A DNA stretch of 64,000 bases, taken from Sulfurovum sp. (lineage in GTDB: Bacteria > Campylobacterota > Campylobacteria > Campylobacterales > Sulfurovaceae). The notes under the pieces are model-generated. The model did not search any database. It was not told where the DNA came from and worked only from the letters and a program-made list of their open reading frames with translations. A program made the position numbers and the translations under genes. The stretch spans positions 1 to 64,000 of the forward strand of contig JAMORY010000013.1 of the NCBI GenBank assembly GCA_027063305.1, in the 5' to 3' direction. Below, in pieces: positions 48,447-57,615 of this stretch (the stretch's first letter is position 1; each line of letters opens with the position of its first letter).

Positions 48447-48937
48447 AAATACTCTACTACGGCGGACAAAAATCGGGCAAGAGCCTACTAGCGGAACAAA
48501 AGACACTCAGCCTTGCCAAAGAACAGAAGCCCTACTACATCGCCACATACGACAACAGCTACGAAGATGCGGAGATGGCCAAGCGTATTGCCAAGCATCA
48601 GTCACAACGACAAGAATCGTTCCATACTATCGAAGAGACACATCATCTTGCCAAAGTCATTGAATCAGGGCAAACCTACCTCATCGACTGTATGAGTATG
48701 TGGCTTCTCAATACCCTTACATGGGAAGAGGAAAAACTCTTTGCAGAGCTTGAAGCACTTTCTACAAAAGAAACGAACATTGTCTTTGTCCTTAATGATG
48801 TTAGTTCAGGTGTTATCCCCATAGATAGTATAAGCCGAAAGTATGTCGATCGTTCAGGGGTCATCGGGCAAAAGTTAGCAGCAATGTGTAATGAAGTGTA
48901 TGAGGTGAAGCTGGGGTTGGAGATAAGGCTGAAATGA
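48443..48937 (+). CDS. cobU: Adenosylcobinamide kinase / guanylyltransferase
   Basis: YYGGQKSGKSLLAEQ; YLIDCMSMWLLNTL; NDVSSGVIP. Confidence 0.92.
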   Translation: MKILYYGGQKSGKSLLAEQKTLSLAKEQKPYYIATYDNSYEDAEMAKRIAKHQSQRQESFHTIEETHHLAKVIESGQTYLIDCMSMWLLNTLTWEEEKLFAELEALSTKETNIVFVLNDVSSGVIPIDSISRKYVDRSGVIGQKLAAMCNEVYEVKLGLEIRLK

Positions 48938-49962
48938 TACAAACATTCCAACACGGCGGCGACATCACCGCATTTGCCAAAACCTGCGGATGCAGTATAA
49001 ATGAAGTGATCGACCTCTCTTCCAACATCAATTTTGTCAAGCCGCATATCGATGTGGACTTCAATGCCATCGATATTGCACCCTATCCCAACTACGACAG
49101 ACTCCATGAGAGCATTGCCGACCATTATGGTGTTGCAACAAAACAGATGGAACTTTTCAATGGTGGGAGTAGTGCTATATTCTCACTTTTCCCACATATC
49201 AAGGGCAACCACAAGGGATTGCCCCTACGGTGTGCAGTTTATTCTCCGGCATATTTGGAGTATAAAAAAGCGGTGGAGCGGTTCGGGTATGCACTGCATC
49301 TCATCGACCGTTTTCAGGCTATTGATATGGAAGTACTGCAAGGGAGTCTGGTGGTCTTCGTCAATCCTGCGACACCCGATGGAAAGTTTTACGACATCCA
49401 CCCCCTGCTTGAGAAGTGGCACAGCCGTGAGTGTACGGTACTCATCGATGAGTCGTTCATCGAGTTTACGCCACACGCTTCGGCTACAAAGCACCTTGCA
49501 CAGTACCCTAACCTCTTCATTTTAAAGTCACTCACCAAATACTGGGGAGCGGCGGGGATTCGTATGGGAGCGTTGCTCTCTTCAGCGCAAAACATAGCCG
49601 CACTCAAACAGAGGGAACCACTCTGGAAACTCTCGGCATTCGATGCTGCCTATATTCAATCCGCCTTACACGATAAAACGTTTGCCAATCGTTCAGAGGC
49701 AGCAAATCAAGAGAGCCATGCCTACCTGCTTGCACTGCTGCAAAAAAGTCCGTTGGTCAAACGCATCTACCCCTCCGAAGCGAACTTCATACTGGTCGAA
49801 CTTCAGGGTATTACGGCAGAGGAGCTACAAAAGAGGCTGATTCCCTACAGAGTGATGGTACGCAACTGTGAGAATTTCAATGGTCTAAACAAGTACCATG
49901 TGCGCATCGCACTTAAAGAGATAGAAAAACTGCAACGACTCCAAGAGGTATTCCATGCATAA
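48934..49962 (+). CDS. cobD: L-threonine-O-3-phosphate decarboxylase-like aminotransferase
   Basis: HGGDITAFAKTCGCSINEVIDLSSNINF; LKSLTKYWGAAGIRMGAL PLP site. Confidence 0.88.
   Translation: MIQTFQHGGDITAFAKTCGCSINEVIDLSSNINFVKPHIDVDFNAIDIAPYPNYDRLHESIADHYGVATKQMELFNGGSSAIFSLFPHIKGNHKGLPLRCAVYSPAYLEYKKAVERFGYALHLIDRFQAIDMEVLQGSLVVFVNPATPDGKFYDIHPLLEKWHSRECTVLIDESFIEFTPHASATKHLAQYPNLFILKSLTKYWGAAGIRMGALLSSAQNIAALKQREPLWKLSAFDAAYIQSALHDKTFANRSEAANQESHAYLLALLQKSPLVKRIYPSEANFILVELQGITAEELQKRLIPYRVMVRNCENFNGLNKYHVRIALKEIEKLQRLQEVFHA
49201..49228. repeat. REP-like hairpin inside the cobD reading frame
   Basis: AAGGGCAACCACAAGGGATTGCCCCTAC, same AAGGG...CCCCTAC architecture as the intergenic copies. 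Confidence 0.75.
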
Positions 49963-51280
49963 TATCAGCATTTTCGGTACCAGCTCCGATGCGGGGAAAA
50001 GCACTGTTACATGGCTCATTGGGCGTATGCTCCAAGAAAAGGGCTACCGTGTTGCACCATTTAAAGCACAGAATGTCTCAAACAATGCCCATGTGGCAGA
50101 TGACGGCAGCGAAATCGCTATTGCCCAGCATTTTCAAGCCAAGGCTCTAGGTGTACCGACAAGCTGGCATAACAACCCCGTACTGCTCAAATCGGGGCGC
50201 GAGTCAATGGCATCGCTCATTGTCGGAGGAAAGAGTATTGCCGACAAGGATGTCTGGGCATACTACCGTGACCTTGACGGACTCAAACCTATCGTCACCG
50301 ATGCATTCCAAACACTTCAAGAGCGCTACAACATTGTTATTGCCGAGGGAGCGGGCAGTCCTGTCGAGCTGAATCTCATGGACAAAGACCTCTCCAATAT
50401 CTTCATCGCCACCAAGTTCAACACCAAGATCATCCTAGTTGCCGACATTGAAAAAGGAGGAGTCTTCGCCTCTATCTACGGGGTCTACCACCTACTTCCC
50501 CAACAGCTTAGAAACAATGTCATCGGAGTCATCGTCAACAAGTTCAGAGGCGATATGCGGCTCTTTGACGAGGGGGTGCGCATTATCGAGAAAGAGTTTG
50601 GCATTCCGGTACTTGGCGTACTGCCTTACGAGCCTTTCAACCTTGGGTTCGAGGATTCGCAGAGTCTGGAGAACTACCATCAGGACTGTACCCGCGCTAC
50701 CAAGCGCATTGCCGTGATCGCCTACCCCACTATGAGCAACTACAACGATTTCGAACCGCTGCTTGCCACCCCTGAGATCTGCCTTGAGTTCGTTCGCTCC
50801 AATATCGACCTGAACCGATTTGACCAGATCATACTTCCCGGTTCCAAACGGGTCATCGATGATCTCAGATGGCTTAAAAGTACCGGTCTCTTCACTCAAC
50901 TACAACACATCCGCACAGAGCAGACAAGTGAACTCCTCGGTATCTGCGGCGGATACCAGATGATGTTCGAGCGTATCATCGATGAAAACTGCATTGAGAC
51001 AACCGAGCCTACTATCGAAACGGGGCTTGGGTTCATCGACGATGAGATTGTCTTTCAAAAAGAAAAGAGCCTTAGTAAGTACGGGTCACGCTACGAGATA
51101 CACCACGGTACCAGCGCAAAATACCCCCATAGCTACCGAGACAAAGGGCTTTACGGTACATTCGAACACGGGCTTTTTATCGATGAACGGTTCATAGCCT
51201 ATGAAAAAGTCCAAATAGCAGCCTTTGTCGAGAAGATGCGTCCCCATTTCAAGCTGGATAGACTCTTGGAGGAATTATAG
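49955..51280 (+). CDS. cobQ: Cobyric acid synthase
   Basis: FGTSSDAGKSTVTWLIGRML; APFKAQNVSNNA; LGICGGYQMM. Confidence 0.95.
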   Translation: MHNISIFGTSSDAGKSTVTWLIGRMLQEKGYRVAPFKAQNVSNNAHVADDGSEIAIAQHFQAKALGVPTSWHNNPVLLKSGRESMASLIVGGKSIADKDVWAYYRDLDGLKPIVTDAFQTLQERYNIVIAEGAGSPVELNLMDKDLSNIFIATKFNTKIILVADIEKGGVFASIYGVYHLLPQQLRNNVIGVIVNKFRGDMRLFDEGVRIIEKEFGIPVLGVLPYEPFNLGFEDSQSLENYHQDCTRATKRIAVIAYPTMSNYNDFEPLLATPEICLEFVRSNIDLNRFDQIILPGSKRVIDDLRWLKSTGLFTQLQHIRTEQTSELLGICGGYQMMFERIIDENCIETTEPTIETGLGFIDDEIVFQKEKSLSKYGSRYEIHHGTSAKYPHSYRDKGLYGTFEHGLFIDERFIAYEKVQIAAFVEKMRPHFKLDRLLEEL

Positions 51281-51337
51281 TAGTTTTAAGCGCTATTTGC
51301 CTACCATATCATAATTACATTGCAAGGAACAGTACCG

Positions 51338-51754
51338 ATGAAACAGTTAAAGATCACCCTATTACTCCCCCTTTTTCTTACCGTAGCGAACGCCTCCGTT
51401 CTTCCTGACGGTGTCATGGCGTATATCGATGCGATCTTGGCGGCATTGAGCCTCTTGCTGATCATCCTTTTTATAAACAACACTTCAACAAAGCAGAAGC
51501 TCAAAGAGGCGCAAGAGACCATTGAAGAGAAAGACGAGAAGATCAACTGGCTTCGCCGTATCGGGGCGGAGAACGAACATAGACACACCACCAAGATCCA
51601 AGAGCTGGAGAAGCAGATCGTAGAGCTTAACCATACTATCGAGAAGCTTGAACAGCGTGTCAAGGAGGGAACGAAAAACCAGGTGGTTGCAAAACTCGAA
51701 GCCCTACAGCATAAACGTGCCAAGGCGATGGAAGAAGCCGGTCTGGAGGCTTAA
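51338..51754 (+). CDS. Coiled-coil protein with N-terminal signal/TM region, unknown function
   Basis: MKQLKITLLLPLFLTVANASV...LSLLLIILFI then a charged helix. Confidence 0.65.
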   Translation: MKQLKITLLLPLFLTVANASVLPDGVMAYIDAILAALSLLLIILFINNTSTKQKLKEAQETIEEKDEKINWLRRIGAENEHRHTTKIQELEKQIVELNHTIEKLEQRVKEGTKNQVVAKLEALQHKRAKAMEEAGLEA

Positions 51755-51755
51755 T

Positions 51756-52409
51756 ATGGCAAAAGAGCAAACACAACACGCCCTCACTACCGCCCAAGAG
51801 AACGCGCAGTATGAAAAAGAGATCACCCAACATGTCACGATGGCACTGGGAAAGATGGAGCATGCCTACCAAGCGCGCATCAGTGCCTTTGCCGATGAGT
51901 TGCATCACCTCAATGCCTTCATCGACAAGCTCACCCAAGAGATCCAACTCCTGGAAGAGGCAAAACAAGATAAAGAACAGGCTGTCGATATTCTGACACG
52001 AGAGATAGACTCGGAGATGAAGTTCCTTGAACGTATGACACAGCAGTTCTTGAAAAAAGCGGAGGTGACCGCAGAGCTTAAAAGCGAGCTTTCCGCCATT
52101 GACAACCATGAGAGCACCCATCTTCTCCGTTCCCGTCATCTCATCTTAAAAGAGTTCACCAAAGAGATAGAAGAGACAGAGATCACCCTTTTACAAAAAG
52201 AGCTTGAGAAACAGAACCGAGAACTTGAACTCGAACCGCAAAGACAGCAGATACGCGCACTCAAACACCAGATCAACGAGCTTCAGGCACAAAAACGCTA
52301 CATCGAATCTTCGGGTATGCATAAACTCTCAAGCCACTCCGCCCTCCCTGCACAAACTACACAGAACCCTGAGAACGGGGAGAGTGTGATCGACACCGAT
52401 GTAGACTGA
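51756..52409 (+). CDS. Coiled-coil protein, unknown function
   Basis: MAKEQTQHALTTAQENAQYEKEITQHV...; start immediately follows the previous stop. Confidence 0.65.
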   Translation: MAKEQTQHALTTAQENAQYEKEITQHVTMALGKMEHAYQARISAFADELHHLNAFIDKLTQEIQLLEEAKQDKEQAVDILTREIDSEMKFLERMTQQFLKKAEVTAELKSELSAIDNHESTHLLRSRHLILKEFTKEIEETEITLLQKELEKQNRELELEPQRQQIRALKHQINELQAQKRYIESSGMHKLSSHSALPAQTTQNPENGESVIDTDVD

Positions 52410-52417
52410 TCGGAGCG

Positions 52418-53383
52418 ATGTATCCTCTTCTTGGGCTCATTGCCTACATTATAGACCACATATTCGGAGAATTCCGCTTCATTCGCCATCCTGTCATCAT
52501 GATGGGCGACTATATCAAATGGTTTGAACAAAAGTTCTATGCCAACAGCATCTTAAGAGGTGTTCTTTTAACGCTCTCTCTTCTTGCTTTGGTCTATGCT
52601 CTCTCTTATGGTTTCATGGTATTCTTATCAGAATTGACACCCCCTGACCTACAGGTATGGATAGCAAGTATCATCGCTTCAACGACCATCGCTTCAAAAA
52701 TGCTCTTTGATTCGGTCAAAGAGATCATCACAGAGCCAAAGAAGATAGCCTACCTTGTCAGCCGTGATACGCAGTCACTTAGTCCCTCTGACATCAACAA
52801 AGCTGCTATCGAAACCTATGCCGAAAACCTTAGTGACGGTGTTATCGCCCCACTCTTCTACCTGCTTCTCTTTGGACTTCCGGGTGCCTTTGTCTATAAA
52901 GCCATCAATACACTTGACTCGATGGTCGGGTATAGAAATAAGCGGTATGAGAAATTTGGGAAGTTTTCCGCAAGGCTGGATGATGTGGCAAACTTCATAC
53001 CCGCACGGATCACGGCGGTATTAATCGTGTTATTGACACCCAAAAGGGCAGATGTAGAATCTACCCCTACAAATAACAAAAGCATTACAAAGCAACACAT
53101 ACATTCACACCTCACTCCTCACTCCTCACTCCTCACTAAAGTTTTCCGCAATGGAAAACTACATAAAAGTCCCAACGCCGGCTATCCCATCTCCGCTGCG
53201 GCATATGCCCTTGGTATTAGACTCGGCGGTCCCACTTCCTATTTCGGAAAGATCGTTCCTAAGACATACTTCGGAGAAGGCAGAGAGAATATTACCACTC
53301 AAGATATTGAAAATGCACTCAAATTACAGCCAAGATTGGCTATAGTCATCATCCTACTTTTGATCACAGGAGCATTGATATGA
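52418..53383 (+). CDS. cbiB: Adenosylcobinamide-phosphate synthase
   Basis: LIAYIIDHIFGEFRFIRHPVIMMG; ETYAENLSDGVIAPLFYLLLFG; SPNAGYPISAAAYALGIRLGG. Confidence 0.93.
   Translation: MYPLLGLIAYIIDHIFGEFRFIRHPVIMMGDYIKWFEQKFYANSILRGVLLTLSLLALVYALSYGFMVFLSELTPPDLQVWIASIIASTTIASKMLFDSVKEIITEPKKIAYLVSRDTQSLSPSDINKAAIETYAENLSDGVIAPLFYLLLFGLPGAFVYKAINTLDSMVGYRNKRYEKFGKFSARLDDVANFIPARITAVLIVLLTPKRADVESTPTNNKSITKQHIHSHLTPHSSLLTKVFRNGKLHKSPNAGYPISAAAYALGIRLGGPTSYFGKIVPKTYFGEGRENITTQDIENALKLQPRLAIVIILLLITGALI
53044..53070. repeat. REP-like hairpin inside cbiB
   Basis: AAGGGCAGATGTAGAATCTACCCCTAC. Confidence 0.72.
53110..53137. repeat. Tandem heptamer array (CCTCACT)x4 inside cbiB
   Basis: CCTCACTCCTCACTCCTCACTCCTCACT. 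Confidence 0.97.
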
Positions 53384-54126
53384 GAGATTACTGGCTGGGT
53401 TTGAAGTTCATGCTCTCCTACTTTACCATCCTTCCCGTTCGATTTGACAAAAACGATGACCTCTCCAAACCACGCGTTCTTTCGTCCATGCTTCTGTTTT
53501 TCCCGCTTGGCGGGCTTCTTATCGGGAGTATGGCAGTAGGTCTTCTGCTGCTTCTCTCCCCACTCTCATGGTTAGCATGTATCGTAGCGGCAGTAGGCTA
53601 CATGATGCTCTATGGCTTTTTGCATACAGAGGCGATCATGGATGTTGCAGATGCACTTTACGCTTCTCATTCTGGTAAAGACCCCTACGCTGTTATTAAA
53701 GAACCGACCGTAGGTGCCATGGGGGTACTATGGGCTGGCGGGCTTAGCCTGCTTAAGATCACAGCGATCGTTTACCTCTTTGCGCATCAAGCCTACACAC
53801 TCTTTCTTGGCATACTCCTCATAAGCCGTTTGGGACTTCTAATGCTCTTTTACACACAAACCTTCCGTTCAACGTTCCTTACGACACTCAAACATGCATT
53901 TAGCCGTGAACATATGATCGCATCACTCATACTCTTTAGCATACTTGGCATCATATTGAACGGTTCAGGGTTTCTATTACTTCTTTTTTTGGGCTTGCTA
54001 TCAAGCTATCTTGTTACCCAATGGCTACGATATAGGCTATCATTCATCAATGGTGATGTACTCGGTACCATATTAGAGGTTACGGAGATACTTCTTCTGC
54101 TCATAGGGGCACTGATATGGCTATAA
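53380..54126 (+). CDS. cobS: Adenosylcobinamide-GDP ribazoletransferase
   Basis: MLSYFTILPVRF; FLHTEAIMDVADALYASHSGKDPYAVIKEPTVGAMGV. Confidence 0.94.
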   Translation: MRDYWLGLKFMLSYFTILPVRFDKNDDLSKPRVLSSMLLFFPLGGLLIGSMAVGLLLLLSPLSWLACIVAAVGYMMLYGFLHTEAIMDVADALYASHSGKDPYAVIKEPTVGAMGVLWAGGLSLLKITAIVYLFAHQAYTLFLGILLISRLGLLMLFYTQTFRSTFLTTLKHAFSREHMIASLILFSILGIILNGSGFLLLLFLGLLSSYLVTQWLRYRLSFINGDVLGTILEVTEILLLLIGALIWL

Positions 54127-54638
54127 CCCTACTTAGGCATGCTCCATTGCATCCGCAATATCAAGGACGCTACAACGGCTGGACAGACCTTTCTATCGAC
54201 TATACACAGTTAAGTAGCACCTCTGTCGATATCCTGACCCAACACCCCTTTACCCATGTCTACAGTTCCGACCTCAAACGGTGTACCCAGACATTGACCT
54301 ATATGGGCATTACGCACTTCACGACCGATCCACACCTTCGTGAAGTACGCTTTAAAGCCCACATTGAAGGAAAGTCGTTCGATGATATCACAAAGTTAAA
54401 CAGCTATGACCCAACCTTACTTAATGATGCCGATGCATGGCACAGCTTTGTCTGCGCAGAGTCAAAAGAAGCATTTGAAAGGCGCATCTACCACTTTTTA
54501 AATACACTGCCTACCGAAGGAGAGATACTCATCTGCTCTCATGCCGGTACACTCCAAAAGATACTTGCCATTCTAGGACTTGCCAGACCCAATATCGCTT
54601 ATCTTGAAGCTATAAGGATCGAACATGGGATATCGTGA
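54117..54638 (+). CDS. cobC: Alpha-ribazole phosphatase-like histidine phosphatase
   Basis: LLRHAPLHPQYQGRYNGWTDL; VYSSDLKRCTQT; ICSHAGTL. Confidence 0.88.
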   Translation: MAITLLRHAPLHPQYQGRYNGWTDLSIDYTQLSSTSVDILTQHPFTHVYSSDLKRCTQTLTYMGITHFTTDPHLREVRFKAHIEGKSFDDITKLNSYDPTLLNDADAWHSFVCAESKEAFERRIYHFLNTLPTEGEILICSHAGTLQKILAILGLARPNIAYLEAIRIEHGIS

Positions 54639-55056
54639 ATGGTTTGAACAACATGGTAAAAAACATGCGGCGATCATGGCAAAACTCACACACTTAAATG
54701 ATGAAGAGGTGATCGCGTACTTTTCTTATGATAATATGAAAGAGAAAGAGCCCGACTTCTGTCCACTCTATAAAAAAGAGAGAAAATGCCACGACATGGA
54801 AGATCTCAACTGCTATCTCTGTGCCTGCCCCCACTTCAGATTCGATGACGAAGGGTTTGAGATAAGAGAGGGTAAACCGCTAAAGAGCTACTGTAGCATC
54901 GATGCAAAGGAGGGAAAGTTCAGCGAAGGCAAAGATGCCATCCACCAAAACTGCTCATCCTGCCATATCCCTCACAAAAAAAGCTACATCAAAAAGCACT
55001 TCGACCGAGACTGGTTCCATATCATGAAAGATATCTATGACATCAAAAAGGATTAA
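54625..55056 (+). CDS. Cys-rich putative metal-binding protein at the end of the B12 operon
   Basis: DFCPLYKKERKCHDMEDLNCYLCACPHFRF...YCSIDAKEGKF...QNCSSCHIPHKKS. Confidence 0.75.
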   Translation: MGYREWFEQHGKKHAAIMAKLTHLNDEEVIAYFSYDNMKEKEPDFCPLYKKERKCHDMEDLNCYLCACPHFRFDDEGFEIREGKPLKSYCSIDAKEGKFSEGKDAIHQNCSSCHIPHKKSYIKKHFDRDWFHIMKDIYDIKKD

Positions 55057-56057
55057 CAATCCCTCTTTTGTCGGCGGATCATTTCAGCCAATACCAAATA
55101 GAGCATGATAACATTTAGAATGAAGAGTATCAGTATCCACCCTTCATCTGTCTGTTTATCCAACTGTAATGCCGTCATTGAATAGATCGCTTGAAGAATG
55201 ATCAAGTAGAAAACCGTTCTTTTGGTATTGAATTCAAAGAATTGGTGCAAAATATGATGTAAATGACATTTATCTGCACAAAAAACAGGTCGTCCATGCA
55301 ATTTACGTCTAAAGAGTACGATCAATACATCCATATTCGGTACAGCTGCTAAAAAGAGAATACTGACCGCAGGAAGGTACGCTAGTGCCTTAATTGAGAG
55401 GATCGCGATCACAAACCCTAAGACCAAAGAACCGCTATCGCCCATAAAGATCGATGCAGGGTTCCAGTTAAAGAAAAGGAATGCTAAAAGTACAGAGATA
55501 AAGAATGAAGAGAGGGTCATAATGAACGTGTCATGGTGAAGATAGCCGACACTAAAGAGCGATGCGAATATCACAACCGATACACCTCCAGCCAGCCCAT
55601 CCAGACCATCGATCAAGTTCAGTGCGTTACTGAAACCAACGACTGCCAACATCGTAAAAGGTACTGCAAGCCACCCCAATGATACTTTACAACCAAAATA
55701 GGTTCCTATATCATTGATCACAATACCATCAAAATAGACCAAGAGTGTTGCAAATATGATCACCTTAAACTTCGTATTTGGAGAGGTGTCCTTATGATCA
55801 TCCAAAAATCCGACGATCAGAACCAAAACGATCGCTGTGAAGGTCCAAGAGTAATCATGTACAAGTAAAGGTGCGAAGAGTACTAAAGAGAGAAGCACCG
55901 CAGTAACGAACCCAAGACCAGCACCACGAGGAACTATACGGGTATGGCTACTACGATCATTGGGGATATCAAGAAGACCGACCTTTGGTGCGATCCTTCG
56001 CACCAAACAGATGAAAACTACACTTAATGCAAATGTAGCTAAAAATTCAAAAAACAT
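55053..56057 (-). CDS. MraY/WecA-family undecaprenyl-phosphate glycosylphosphotransferase
   Basis: VPRGAGLGFV; FLDDHKD; NALNLIDGLDGLAGG; FMGDSGSLVLGF. Confidence 0.92.
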   Translation of the reverse strand: MFFEFLATFALSVVFICLVRRIAPKVGLLDIPNDRSSHTRIVPRGAGLGFVTAVLLSLVLFAPLLVHDYSWTFTAIVLVLIVGFLDDHKDTSPNTKFKVIIFATLLVYFDGIVINDIGTYFGCKVSLGWLAVPFTMLAVVGFSNALNLIDGLDGLAGGVSVVIFASLFSVGYLHHDTFIMTLSSFFISVLLAFLFFNWNPASIFMGDSGSLVLGFVIAILSIKALAYLPAVSILFLAAVPNMDVLIVLFRRKLHGRPVFCADKCHLHHILHQFFEFNTKRTVFYLIILQAIYSMTALQLDKQTDEGWILILFILNVIMLYLVLAEMIRRQKRDC

Positions 56058-56066
56058 TATCTACGA

Positions 56067-56819
56067 TCAATCGTTAAGATACTTCAATGTTACGAAAGGT
56101 GCTGCAATCTTTGTAATGGTCTCAAACGGTGTAGTGAAATTCGTTGATGAGATCTTAAACTCTTTCCAGTCATCCGGTTGCACATATACAATATCATTAG
56201 GACGAAGCATCAAACTTGCATAGTTCATTGTATCAAAATGTGTTAAATCCACTCGTCTTATTTGAAGTCCGTGCGAAGTATTTGACAAAATAATAATATT
56301 ATTTCTTACAGCAGAATCTGTAAGGTCCCCTGCATGTGCGATCGCTTCAAAGAGTGTCATTTTCTCTTTATCTAGGGTAATAGGACCTGGCTTATTTACT
56401 TCTCCTAAGACAAATATACGCTTATTCAATACTTCCAAATAAACAGAAGGTGTATTCAAATACTTTTTATACATTTGTGTAATCTTGTCAGCAGCCTGTG
56501 TCTGTGTTAACCCAGCAACCTTTACTTTACCGATAAGAGGTAGTGTAATATACCCTTTAGCATTGACAAGTATACCATTCTTACTCATACTTTGTCCAAG
56601 TTCACCACTACTCCCCATACTTTCTTGATTCGGATCTTTATAAAGCACTACTTCCAATCTGTCCTGTGGAAGAATACGGTACTCTATGCTTCTATCCGTT
56701 ACTTTCTGTGTTTCTATACTGTGATCTGTCTGTAGTAACTTATAGTCCTCGTTCGTACTACAACCTGAGATAAATAATCCAATTAATAACAGCCCGATCC
56801 AATAACCCAATCTCATCAT
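56067..56819 (-). CDS. Wza-like polysaccharide export lipoprotein
   Basis: Lipobox GLFISGC; YRILPQDRLEVVLYKDP; VFVLGEVNKPGPI. Confidence 0.9.
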   Translation of the reverse strand: MMRLGYWIGLLLIGLFISGCSTNEDYKLLQTDHSIETQKVTDRSIEYRILPQDRLEVVLYKDPNQESMGSSGELGQSMSKNGILVNAKGYITLPLIGKVKVAGLTQTQAADKITQMYKKYLNTPSVYLEVLNKRIFVLGEVNKPGPITLDKEKMTLFEAIAHAGDLTDSAVRNNIIILSNTSHGLQIRRVDLTHFDTMNYASLMLRPNDIVYVQPDDWKEFKISSTNFTTPFETITKIAAPFVTLKYLND

Positions 56820-56871
56820 ATTCTCCTCACTTTTCCTATAATTTTGTATCTTACCATAAGTTCGTTAAAAC

Positions 56872-57615
56872 CTATTCCATTAAAGTATCATTCAATATTG
56901 TGTTATATTGCAATAACTGATGACACTCTCGAGACGACAATAGCCTTGCAAAGCTCTCAAGGTGTTTTTTATGATGGGTATCCGATCCAATAAAATCAAC
57001 TAGTCCCGCTTCAACAAGATATGTAGCCAATATTTTTGCCTGCTTCCCATAGTGACCGCCTAGTGAATTCAAATTTAGCTGAAACATTACACCAAGTTCT
57101 TTTAAACGTCCATACTCTTTTTCCGGCTCTCTAATATACCTGTATCTTTCCGGATGAGCCAATAATGGTGTAAAGCCTGCTTCACCTATAGCGAATATCA
57201 TCTCTTCAAGTTGCAGGGGTTTTGACATATACGAGGTTTCAAAAAGAATATATTTTCCATTTATGGAAAGTATATTCTCTTTTTTCATCTCATCATAGAA
57301 TTTTTCATCCAGATAGTACTCAGCCGCTGCATCTATTTCGATCTCTATACCCTCTTTTTTCACAGTATCTCTTAAAAGGTCTCGACCTTTCATAATAATC
57401 TCATAATCATTCTTATAGTAATCCGACATAATATGCGGAGTGGTTATCACCTTTTTGTATCCAAGCTCAACTAACATCTTCAGAAGAAGCATACTCTCTT
57501 CCAAAGACTTTGATCCATCATCAATTCTAGGGATCAGATGTGAATGGATATCTACACTAAATTGACATGTTGCTACTTCTTTGATCTTCTCTTTCTTTTT
57601 AAAAAAAGAGAACAT
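56872..57615 (-). CDS. CpsB/CapC-type PHP-family tyrosine phosphatase
   Basis: VDIHSHLIPRIDDGSKSLEESMLLLK; LLAHPERY; FIGSDTHHK. Confidence 0.92.
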   Translation of the reverse strand: MFSFFKKKEKIKEVATCQFSVDIHSHLIPRIDDGSKSLEESMLLLKMLVELGYKKVITTPHIMSDYYKNDYEIIMKGRDLLRDTVKKEGIEIEIDAAAEYYLDEKFYDEMKKENILSINGKYILFETSYMSKPLQLEEMIFAIGEAGFTPLLAHPERYRYIREPEKEYGRLKELGVMFQLNLNSLGGHYGKQAKILATYLVEAGLVDFIGSDTHHKKHLESFARLLSSRECHQLLQYNTILNDTLME

